From positions 3,101,083-3,165,082 of the forward strand of contig NC_079387.1 in assembly GCF_021018895.1 (NCBI RefSeq): a stretch of 64,000 nt of DNA, written 5' to 3'. Positions 50,071 through 61,800 of this stretch are shown here, piece after piece. Position numbers and translations under genes: made by a program. This DNA is from Seriola aureovittata. Taxonomy: Eukaryota; Chordata; Actinopteri; Carangiformes; Carangidae. Below the pieces are notes generated by a model. That model saw only the letters and a program-made list of their open reading frames with translations. It made no database searches and had not been told where the DNA came from. Position 1 is the first letter of the stretch, and each line of letters opens with the position of its first letter.

Positions 50071-50466
50071 GTTTGTATGCTAATTTGGATGTGTAGTCCT
50101 TGAGGCATGATTGGTTGCAGGTGCTGGAGGCGTACCCACACCCCCACCCCCCGCCTCGTAGCTGAGTTCTGATTGGAGCGGCACCTGTTCCAGCCCACCA
50201 ATCAACCTGACGTCATTTGGGACCGAGTGTACAAAAGCCTCGCCAATTTAACTATTGCGTCAGTTGTTACCCACAGGTGATTAGCATAACTCCTCCAATG
50301 GTGTGTATGCAAAGTAGTACGTGTGGTCCCCGAGTTATGATTAGCTGCAGCTGCTGGAGGCGTCCCCCTCCTGCCCTCGTTACCTGAGTTCTGATTGGAT
50401 CGGCACCTGGTCGGTCCAGCCCACCAATCAACCTGCAGTCATTTGGGACCGAGAATACAAAAACTT
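50071..50466 (+). repeat. Tandem duplication of a CCAAT/TATA-like promoter unit
   Basis: Two imperfect direct copies, about 50071-50240 and 50301-50466 (offset 222-230 bp). Shared order: GTATGC, a TGATTGGTTGCAG or TGATTAGCTGCAG block, GCTGGAGGCGT, CTGAGTTCTGATTGGA, CGGCACCTG, CAGCCCACCAATCAACCTG, GTCATTTGGGACCGAG and a TACAAAA box. Each copy thus has an inverted and a forward CCAAT box about 90 and 60 bp before a TATA-like TACAAAA. Copy 1 also has a perfect CRE (TGACGTCA, 50208-50215) that is mutated in copy 2. The unit may be a duplicated LTR or transposon promoter, or a distal promoter of the connexin gene whose likely first exon starts about 600 bp downstream. Confidence 0.6.
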
Positions 50467-51040
50467 GTCCAGCCCAACGGCGGGGGTAGTAGATAAGTAA
50501 AGTTAGCTAACGTAGGTCCTGCGTCCCAACACAAACTACAGCCTCAAGAACTAAACATAACATTAATTAAGTGGCAGTTGTGTAAAATGTAAAAAAAAAA
50601 AAAAAAATTTTTATGAACATATAAGAATAGCTTCTTTACTCAGTCTATTGTTCCAGTACAGATGAGCCTAAATTATATGTATATATCTTATGCACAATTA
50701 ACCTTGTTTATGAACTCCACCTTGTAAACTATAACTATAAATGTATGAATGATACATTTATTTGAATGTGGGCCTGTACATATTCTATTATCATTGATGG
50801 TTGTCCCTTTTTTCATAGCAGAGCAGCCAAACACCATGTTTATATGCTATAATAATGTATATGTAATATATTTCTTTAAGAATTGGAGTGAGGAGAAGCA
50901 ATAGAAAGGTCATAGAGGCTTGATTGTACCTCCTGTTATCTCCTATTAAAGTCCCCATGGAGGCCTGAGGTTTAACTGTGACACTTATACAGCATCATCA
51001 TATTATAAAATGAATAATAGGATCCCCATAGTCTTTTGTC

Positions 51041-51396
51041 GTGAGGGCCGAACGGTAGTCAGCGTCGTGGATCTCAGGTTTCAGGCGAGGGGCCTCCTCT
51101 GAATGGGGCCGAGTTGTGGAGGAGGTGCGGGAGGAGGAGGAGGAGGAGGAGGAGGAGGAGGAGGAGGAGGAGAAGGAGGGGAGCAGCCAGGAGCCTGCGG
51201 GAATCAGAGCGCTTTCTTTTGTCCTCTTGTTCGGGACCCCGACACATGGGGTCAACACGGGCTGAATGGGTTCATACTGACGGCTGCCTTGGACGCGGAC
51301 GCACGCAGACGCCGATGAGAGCGCGCACTTAATTAGGAAAACCTGGTCGAGCAATTAAGCACGAGGAGAGAAGACGCGCGTATTGGAGCGCAGAAG
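51041..51396 (+). promoter_or_regulatory. Probable connexin promoter and non-coding first exon
   Basis: A locally GC- and CpG-rich stretch in AT-rich surroundings, with a 55-nt purine run (51129-51183). It ends at a good splice donor (CAGAAG|GTGGGT, GT at 51397-51398). The next plausible acceptor in transcript order is at 55479-55480, directly before the connexin start codon. Most connexin genes have a separate non-coding first exon, which fits. Transcription start not placed. Confidence 0.4.
51129..51183 (+). repeat. (GGA)n homopurine tract
   Basis: About fourteen GGA units in an uninterrupted 55-nt purine run inside the probable connexin first exon or promoter. Such tracts are mirror-symmetric and can form triplex or G-rich structures. 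Confidence 0.9.
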
Positions 51397-54300
51397 GTGG
51401 GTGTTTGGCACCGAGAAAAGTTTGTTACGACAGTTTAGTTTCTTTTTACAACTTAATTAAGCCTCATTTGAGTTCGTTTGACAACTAAAAAGTTTATTTT
51501 ACGAGCAGGGTTTAGTCTAAATTTACCAAGTGGGTTCCGCGTTACGAGTTTTGGATCTTGCTCCTTGCCGGAGAGCGGTGAGTCGTCCTATTTTCTTAGT
51601 TTCAGGTCCAAAGGGGAAAATGTAATCAAATACTTTGTAAAAGTCATTGTTAGTGCGACTGAGAATGTTATGTTATAAGGTGATATGGTTTGATAAAAGT
51701 GCCTAAAAAGGCTGTTTCAATACCACAGGAGGTTCAAAAGTTCCACATCGGGATGACTAAATCACCTCACACCAGACTGTAAGCATTACAGTGATTTTCC
51801 TTAGTTGTTTTAATGAGTAATTCTCTCACTGACAGTGGTTTTAACTTTCCTGACGAATCGTGACTCTGGTTCTTTGAAATGATGGCTTCATTTTCTAATT
51901 CACCGGATTTTTGTTTCCCCACTGAAGCTTGGCAGCACTTTGTTTTCCTCCAGAAATGCCACAATTTCCAAAACAATTCAGTCTGACTCAGCAGAGCGTG
52001 TTCATAGCCTTCAACAGCTCTGCTGAGGAGCTTTTAAACTTCCTTTCAACTTCTTTTTACTGCTTGTCTGAAACAGAAAAGGAAATATGTGTTGTGGATA
52101 AAGTGCTTTCCCCAACTGGATGTCTGTTGCAGATTGAAGAGTTTTTTTTGTTGTTTTTTTTTTTTTTTCATGGTGACAGTGCAGAAGACAGAAGGGGATG
52201 ATTGACATTTGTAGATGCTATGTTCTTCTCTTGCTGGTCAGACTGCATGGGGATTTCATGTGCCCCCTGTCTGCTCCCTGAACCCTAAAATCCAGCTTTC
52301 TGCTTTTGGTTAGGCAGGAATGTTAACTCGCCTTCGCTTTGTCCAGATCCTTTGCCCAAAAACTCTCCATCCCCCTCCTTCTCCTCCTGCGGACGAGTGG
52401 CTCCTGAAGCAGAAAAGCCATTAAATCAGTTGAGCTGGGTTTAGCCCATATGAGCAAATAAGCTTCTGTTTAAAACCTGCCTTTGGTCAGCTGTTGGGAG
52501 GGTGGCACTGCAAAAATGTTTGCCATTGCTTGAGCCAGGAAGCCAGTTTGTCTAAGTCAAATACACTGTTGGGTGATGAGCTACTTTTCTATTTGTGTCT
52601 TTTATTTAGAGAGCAGCAGAGAGCAGTGAGGATTTACAGTGTGTTAACAAGGGGAGCTGTAAAGGTTTTCATCTGAGTAAATTTAGTCTGCTGCTGCTGC
52701 TGCTGCTGCTGCTGTGGGTGGAGAGAAAACTTCTGAGAAACCTTTGAGAGGAGTCTTTACTCTTCCTCCTTAGCTCTGCACGCTTGGAAACTTTTAATGG
52801 ACCCTCTAAGCAGGAGCTACACTCCTCTTTGGAGCACTAACACCTGCTGTATAAAGTTTATATCACAATGAACAGCCAAAATGAAAAACCTAAACTACGG
52901 TTTGACCCACTTGTGGCGACCAGCCAGCGTCTAAAATTACAGTCACTTTTTTCACTTGCAAGAGTCTGTTTTTTTTCAGACTGAAATAATTTACCAGACA
53001 GGAATAGCTCACCCACTACTAGGAAATACACCACCCTGGCTGTGACGATTCAGTGGCATTTTTTTTTTTTTATGTGTCAGGCATCAGTGGATCTGCTTTG
53101 TACTGGATACAGTATGTCTTAAATGGAAGTAACGGTGGAATTGAGGCATCACTCATGCACATAAAGCATTGAAAAACCCTGGAAAAAGGTTTTTAAAATG
53201 TACTGACAATGTGGATATTTGCCTGGGTTATCTCGCACTCTGCAGACTTTACAGTGACTCCATGACCCCAAGCTGTCACTCCTCTGCGCAGGTCAAACGC
53301 AGCCTGTACTTTCTTGTTCTGGCAGCTCAGCATGTTTTGCAGTGTGTTATTTTGTTGTTTTTTTTCAGTGTACTGATATTAGATGACCATTAGTGGTTAG
53401 CCTGCGGCTTCATGACGATAAAAGCCCTCATTTCTCCCAAGATGCTTTCGGTCACTGTTTTCTGTTACGGTTTGAGCTGGAGAGGGCTGAGGATCAGATC
53501 TGAGAGTCTCGGTGGAGGAAACCAAATAAGGTGGTAACTGGGTCAGGTGATGTTTAAAGGGACAATCTGCCTCATTGAATGTCAGATAAGACTATTGAGC
53601 TGTGAGAAACCAACATGGTTTTAATGAAGGTGGGCGGGGTTTGTAATTGTATGGTAGGGGTAAAACAGATGTCCCCCTTGCAGCTGTACTCTGGTCTCAG
53701 GGTCACACAGGTTGTCCGTTTTGTCAAACACCAGCCATTCCCATGACCGAAATCTACATTTAGCAGGCACAGGATGGTTTTATAGAAATAATGGTACAAA
53801 ATCTCTGCAGTAGATGAGTCTTGCCTTTTTTTTTTTTCTTTTTTTAAAAGTGTGATTTAGTTCTACATTTAGTGCCTGAAACCCTTAAATACTTTGAATC
53901 TGAGTCCAAGTGTTTCAGGGTCCATAATTTTGACTGTCTGGATCTAACCAAGACGGGCCAACTTCTAACATGTGTTTACAGCTTTGGTGTGGCTAGTGGG
54001 TCCCTGGACCTCTCCATGAAGGCGTGTTTTTTTTTTTTTTTTTTTTTTCTTTTTGGTGGAATATTTTTCTGGTCAGGCTCAGGCAAGTCAGACTCAACAT
54101 TTCTCAGCATCTGAAGGTGCCAGTTTTAGAGGGAGGATTTTGCAAAGGAATTGATGAGTAACCTGGCAAGTGGGGGCGTGAGTATCATGTCCTAATCTGA
54201 ATCGACATGCCTATAGATGCTTGTAATGGCCAGTTGCTGTGAGTCCTGAAATGCTGGTTATTTTCTTTTCTTTTCTATTCTGAAAACAGAAATTTAGAGA

Positions 54301-55480
54301 AGGTCCAAAAATTCAAAGGATCTTTATTATGGAATTAATATCAGAGCCTGTTTTCGGGCCCTGCTTTAGTGAGAAATATATTCATCCAGGTATTAAACCA
54401 AACTGATATTAGAGACCTTTTTAGTAAGCTGAGTGCTGAAGTTGATGTCCTTTCAATTTCAAATTTTTTGCTACTTTTTCGAAAGAAAACTAATAATATC
54501 ACTAAAAAAACTACCATATTAAGTTTTGTTCATTGTCTGATTTGTTGCAAAAAATTTGGTGTATCAGGCTTTCCTGTAAAACACAGAGATCCGGTTTAAA
54601 GGATGAATCACTTTGTTACTGAACTGGGAAAAAAAAAAAAAGAGCAGCTCCATTCTGTTCATGTCTTTGTGTTGAGGTGTGAGGTTGTGGTTTTTTAAAA
54701 GAATTTAAAGGGATAATTTCTGGAAGCGTGACAGGGAATAAATTCCTACCCCCATTCACTGCTTCAGTATCATAATACCTGGAGTGCAAAGCCACAGCAG
54801 GTCTCCTCACGCCTAGCAGCAACTTGCCAGCCGACACTTTGATGTTCGATTAAGCAGCTCAAGTTTGGCATGGCAGGAAGCTGGAGGAATGCGGGTTTAC
54901 CAAACTGCTACCAAGACTAGTGCACTCCGACCAACAGGACAGATTCAGTGTTGTGTAGTTGACGCACGGATACCTGCATGTTCCAGAAGCCTGTGTCTTA
55001 TTAAAACGAAGCATGGGGTCGGTTTGCTGCCTAGCCCCGGGGTTGAGGTTTACCCAGAATACTTGAATGCAATATTTACACGTGCATTCTTTAATCACTT
55101 TGTGCACATGCATCAAACTACCAGGTTTACACATTCACGCTTTCATGTTTGTCCAATGAGGAGCTTGTCAGTCTGGCCAGCAACAAATGTCTATTTGCAT
55201 TAATAAATTATACAGTAATTTTAACTTTAAGTCTCTGACCAACAATCTCAAACTCAAAATATTCAGTTTTGAATTTTGTGTATTTCTGCTTAAAAACGAC
55301 TGTTGTTGTTGACTAATTTTAAAACTTTGTGTGACTTAACACAGCTTGTAAATTGCATAGCGTGCCATGACCCTAAAAAGAAGAGAAGAAAAACTGTAAA
55401 CCAGCACAAAAGCTTGAAATGATAGGTCACAGTGCAAAACAGTATCATCATGTCAGTGTTCCCACTTTCTCCCCACCCAG
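51397..55480 (+). other. Probable connexin intron 1 in the 5' UTR
   Basis: About 4.1 kb between the candidate first exon and the coding exon. It holds (CTG)9 at 52688-52714, T runs near 52141-52168, 53061-53071, 53827-53846 and 54027-54048, and a repeat-end-like AATTTAAAGGGATAATTTCT at about 54703. No coding signal was found. Confidence 0.4.
52688..52714. repeat. (CTG)9 trinucleotide repeat
   Basis: Nine perfect CTG units followed by one variant, in the presumed first intron of the connexin gene. Confidence 0.95.
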
Positions 55481-55491
55481 AGCTGATTTAG

Positions 55492-57223
<1,732 letters not shown>

Positions 57224-57666
57224 GCGTGCTTCCTGCCACAAACGTCTGTCCTTCCATTCCTACTGGCCTTAAACACATGGGGGAAGCACATATGGGAATG
57301 CAGTCAGACCACTGAGGGAGACCAAAGCGTGTATGTGTGTGTGTTTGTATGCATGTGTGGATGAGAGAAAATGAGCCTTTCAGTATTAGGGGTCAGTCGA
57401 AAAGAGAGGGAAAAAGAAAAAAAAATGCTGACCAAGCTGTGTTGTGACAAATGGTTCATCTCCACGACTCTAAACTTGAATGCCTGCCACATATCGAGTT
57501 TCTGCTTGCCGACCTACATCCAAACCTTGACTGTGCCTTCAGCTAAAACCTTGTCTACACCCTGTTCTTTCACCCACTCTGTTTTTGTGGTAATGCAATA
57601 ATCCTCATCCATTTCAGACCTTGTAAGGATCGCCGTAAGCTTCAAACTCCTGGCTGAGTGTAGTGC

Positions 57667-57706
57667 TTTTTTTGTTTTTTTGTTTTTTTGTTTTTTTGTT
57701 TTTTTG
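57667..57706. repeat. (TTTTTTTG)5 tandem repeat
   Basis: Five perfect copies of a T7G octamer in the connexin 3' UTR. In the mRNA this would be a U-rich tract. Confidence 0.95.
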
Positions 57707-58808
57707 TCGTCTTGACAAAAGCAAGGCTCTCTTTTTATAAAATGTCGCCAAATGTTAATGCCTCACTTCGTTGAGGCTTGTTGGCCTCAGAGAGAAGCTC
57801 AAACAACACAGCCTTGGGTTATGTCATTTCTGGAGCGTGTGCAGCAGGCTTAACCTGTGCTAGATGAATCGTGTTTACTTTAAACAGATCTGATGTTAGG
57901 GATTATTGTTTATTAGAAAGAGCCCACACCATTTCAGGAAATAACAGAAATTTGAAGCCTGTATATTTACTCCAAACATCCAAAATGTTTTACCTGGGAA
58001 ATGCTTGAATTCTTTATCGACCAATGTTCCAAGGACATTCCAAGAGTAATTTTATGTACAATCAGTTCATTTAAAATACTCAATTTATTTTACCAGTACT
58101 TCACAAATGCCACCTGTTTCACATGACTGTTGAGAAGTAGGCACTTGATGTTGGTAATCCTTTTTCTTCCCTAAATTATGTAATATAAAAATGATTCATG
58201 ATGTACATCATTGCAGAAAGTTTAAAATGTCGAGGATTTTTTTTTTTTTTTGCTAACCAGCTGGAAACATCTTTCTTCCAGGCTACTGTCAACAATGAAA
58301 CTCCATCCTTGTCTTTTGAAATTTACATTCTTCTTTGGTTAGACATACTTTCCATCCTTGACATGCACCACTACTCCTCCTTTGTGCTGAAACATGGATG
58401 CTTTTGTGCATCATGGAAAAAAAAAAGAAGAAAACCAACCCAGCTGAGGGGAATGATGACGGTCGGCTGCTAACACACAGCCTGGTGCCATGTAAACACA
58501 TAATCTTCGTTCATCTTGATCAATAGCTTTCAGTGCTCATGCAGAGTTCATACTTTCTCATCGCCTTGTCAGTTTGTTTTATGATCTGTGGCTGGAAAAA
58601 AAAGAATTGCAGATTGCCAAAGGAGCTGTTTGATGCTGTGTTCTTGTAATCATCTCACTTCCAGTTTTGACACTTATTGCAAGGTACGACATTCCATTTT
58701 GACTATTGTACTTCAATGGTTTATACGTTGTTTTCTTTTCTTTCTTTTTTTTTTCTATTGCAAGTTTTGTAGTTTTTGTAACTGTAGAGATTATTTTGTC
58801 TTCAGAGT

Positions 58809-58818
58809 AAATAAATAA
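58809..58818 (+). terminator. Candidate connexin poly(A) signals
   Basis: Two overlapping AATAAA hexamers (58809-58814 and 58813-58818), followed about 20 nt later by a GT/T-rich stretch (TGTTTTGTCTTTGGGC). About 1.6 kb after the stop codon. Confidence 0.6.
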
Positions 58819-58830
58819 ATATATTTGAAC

Positions 58831-59601
58831 AAGATGTTTTGTCTTTGGGCTTTTGGACTCTTTTTGGTGATTAAGTTGCAGCTTTTATAAACTCTTGAGT
58901 CTGACTCTACAGTGAATAAATCGTTAACTGATATACAAATTGTTGATTTTCGTATGAAGCATGAGCTAAAAATTAAGTATTTGGTTAAAATTAATGGAGT
59001 AAAAAATAACCTGTGGCAGAAGAGGAAAGTGAAATATTAACCCAGAGTTTGTGGCATTTACAGAACGCAACAGTTTCATGTTTTAATCAATGATTTAATA
59101 TACATTACTGCGTATCAGTTAACAACAGAAGACTGTGAAGGCACTGATGTGAAATGATGCAGTTGAAAAGTGGGCCTGCACTGCCCCCTAAAGGTGAGAA
59201 TCACAACACAAAGGAAAAACACTACAATCATGACATTAAGTTTTACTTATAGATTGTAGTTAATATACATGACAAATGAAAGACAAGAGTTGAATGATGG
59301 ATAATTACTAAGAGAATTGGCTGATTTAAAGCAAAGGGGAAGTCCCCTAAACTACTAAATACATATATTTTTTAAAGCTAAGCCCCTGCTTGTTTCTGGC
59401 CATGCAAACAGTTTGGGTTTTATGTGCTGAGATATTGAACTACCCAAATCTAAATCTGCAGAAACAAGTTGTGGTGTGATTGACAGGCATTGATGATGAT
59501 ATTGATTCTTTTGTATGTTGACTGCAAAAACAGTATAATTGTATATTCAGACAATAAGTATATAATGTACTGTATAATACTGTTTACATAAACTTTCATG
59601 T
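58831..59601. other. Intergenic region between convergent connexin and inha
   Basis: AT-rich stretch of about 770 bp between the connexin poly(A) site and the inha stop. Part must be the inha 3' UTR on the minus strand. No AATAAA on that strand is obvious; an ATTAAA-type signal corresponds to TTTAAT near 59083. Confidence 0.5.
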
Positions 59602-61488
59602 TCAGATACAAGCACATTCTTCAGGTATGATGTTGGGCAATGTCTCGTACTTGAACGAGTATCCACCATCAGATGTTGTGGTGATCCTCAGGGACTTCAT
59701 GGTCCCTGGGACTGGAGCGCAACACTGAGTGATCCCCAGCATCGTGGTGGTTCGATCCCCGGCCGAGCAGTTCCCATGGCAGTAGTAGAAGGTCAGCACT
59801 CTCGGATGGACAATCCAGTTGTCCCAGCCCAGCTCCTCAAAGCTGATTTCGATCGCTTCTCGGTGGCAGTCACTGTGCTGTGGTCTCTCCTGAGAGGTCC
59901 GCTGTAGCAGGTCAATAGCAGATGGAGACCAGGGGATGGTAACCGGCGCGTGACGGGGTGAACGGACTGGACCACGAGGCTGAGCGTGGAGGTGAAGAAA
60001 GGGCATCTTGTCTGGTTCATTGGCGTAGCACTGACAGGTCAGACAGCGGACCTGGAGTAGAAAAGGGCCTTCAGCCACAGAGACCAGCTGGCTCTGATCC
60101 AGGTGGAAGGTGGTCCATCCGTCTGAGCTCATCTTTGATGGAGTCTCTGCTGCCTGAAGAAGCTGCTGTGCTGAAGTGACAATGAACAGCTTGGCGGAAA
60201 TGTTTGCTGTGGCTCCTTCACCTGCATAGAACCAGAGGTGGGCAGATGTGACCATGGTCTCCTGGTGGTTCATGGACGGCTGGAAGTAATATGTGAAGTG
60301 GCTTTCGGGGGTTTCACCAGGAACTGAGTCAGATTTGGCACAAGATGAGTCTGCCAAAGAAAGATTAGAGAGAGGTCAGTGAAGTTTATTAATTATTAAT
60401 ATATTGTAACTTCATCAGAGTCCTGCTGTTATTTAGAGGAGGCCTCAGTGTGTGGACTCTTTCAGATCAACACATGCAAACAGGAAGTCATCAGAGTACC
60501 ATCAGTAATTTTAAAGAGTCACTTAATATGCAGTGATGCACAGGTGTACTCCGGGACATTTTGACAGCACAGGTATAGCTACAGGTGCAACAAAGCCCAC
60601 TTCTGACCATTAAAAATCTATACCCTTTAAGTAAATCCCTTCTTGATTGTTTCCATGAACACATTTATTTTTTTATATCATAAACTAATGTTAAAGTGCA
60701 ACTATCTGGCTTTATTAGTTTCAAATCTGCAGCACACAGAAAACTTAAAGATGAGACATTTCAGAATATTTGTAATTTAGATCCTTTAGCGCAACTCACT
60801 TCATGGCAATCATAGGTTGAGCGATTCTTCCCCTGAAAAACAACTTTTACCAACCGAGCAACTTTGCTGTTCACCGTAAATTATCTATACGTTATTTCAT
60901 CTATAATCTGCAAACTCTAAACTTTCCAAAGAAGACTGTTGTATGGAAATAATCAGATGATGTTTATTTAGCAGACGCTAACATGCAGTTGCTGACTGGA
61001 TAAAGTTCAATTTCACAATTCATTTTCACATGATTAGGTCAGCTTTGCTGAGCATGCACAAGAAAACTATGATAAAACTGTCTGTGCTATGATGTCTATG
61101 ACATGCTGTGTTCTACACTTAGCTTTTTGAATTATTGTCTTGAATTTAAGGATCAAAAAAACATACAAACAAACAAAAGATTCTCACCAGAACTGGGAAA
61201 GATAATAATTTGAGACATTTCCTGGTTTGGACGGGTTTGATGGTTGACCCATGTTGTCCTGCTAGTCCTGGGGGCCCTACGATGCATGTGCCGTGCTTCT
61301 GGTGGTGCCACATCCACATCAGGACCCTGCACTGCAGCCGCAGGGGGCTCTTCCAGCCCGAGGCCCCCCAGGACCCGCTCTCTGAACCACGACAACACTG
61401 CCTCCCCAGACAGCTCCTCTCCTCTGCAGGCTTGAAGCAGACTGTGGATCCACAGAGGACCCAGAATGAGAAGAGCACAGGACACCAT
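59602..61488 (-). CDS. inha: Inhibin alpha subunit, complete two-exon gene
   Basis: Secreted TGF-beta-family subunit that pairs with inhibin/activin beta chains to form inhibin, which suppresses FSH release. Exons on the minus strand: 61488-61188 and 60350-59602 (301 + 749 bp, 349 residues); one GT-AG phase 1 intron, the same two-exon plan as human INHA. The start ATG has a strong context (GTCATGG) and opens a hydrophobic signal peptide (about 1-21). The prodomain keeps MSQIIIFPSS and ends at a furin-like site RSPR (230-233). The mature chain of about 116 residues has seven cysteines (262, 291, 295, 310, 311, 346, 348) and the diagnostic CHREAIEISFEELGW, TTTSDGGYSFKYET and the C-terminal CACI. 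Possible N-glycosylation sites are NIS (150) and NCS (294). Human precursor is 366 residues; the difference lies partly in a shorter loop before the CC pair. A further upstream in-frame start (61608) is less likely because it would bury the signal peptide. Confidence 0.95.
60351..61187 (-). other. inha: inha intron 1
   Basis: 837-bp intron, AT-rich, splitting an aspartate codon (G|AC). No embedded feature was recognised. Confidence 0.85.
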
Positions 61489-61800
61489 GACTGCAGTGTA
61501 AGACAACCACTCGACAACGAAAAAGTCCAGAGAGGAAGTCTGACTTTTTACTGGTCCAGAGGAGCACAGAGTTTCTTCTCCTCGAGATGGAGGCCCAATC
61601 AGCTCCACAAAACTGCTTCCCTTCTGTGACTTTCCTTATTCTCACATGTATTTGTTTGGCTCTGCAGCTATCTGGGTCTGTGTGAAGTCTGCAAACAAAA
61701 GCATTTTGTTGCCAACACACAAATGGAAGATAGCAAGGAATGGCCTTGACGGTTGGGATATTGCATTATCTGTTTTGTAGCTGTTTCACACAGCATGGAG
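61489..61800 (-). promoter_or_regulatory. inha: inha 5' flank with an SF-1-type site
   Basis: Region upstream of the inha start. It contains TCAAGGCCA on the minus strand (61741-61749 on the plus strand), a match to the SF-1/LRH-1 (NR5A) consensus YCAAGGYCA, about 255 bp before the ATG, and an ATTGG box on the minus strand near 61605. Mammalian INHA promoters are known to use NR5A sites. No clear TATA box or CRE was seen. Confidence 0.4.

Larger units (their letters stand above)
47071..51040. other. Intergenic region stk11ip to connexin
   Basis: No coding exon recognised on either strand. It holds a dispersed repeat tail (48280-48365), an AT-rich middle (49.6-50.0 kb), two tandem promoter-like units (50071-50466) and AT-rich DNA leading into the GC-rich connexin first exon. 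Confidence 0.6.
57224..58830 (+). other. Probable connexin 3' untranslated region
   Basis: Non-coding sequence from the TGA stop to overlapping AATAAA signals at 58809-58818. It contains five perfect TTTTTTTG units at 57667-57706. No coding signal was seen. Confidence 0.55.

Noticed and set aside
61146..61720. Extra N-terminal extension and alternative frames around inha exon 1
   Set aside because: The in-frame extension from 61608 would place a long hydrophilic stretch before the signal peptide; the ATG at 61486-61488 has a strong context and the normal leader.
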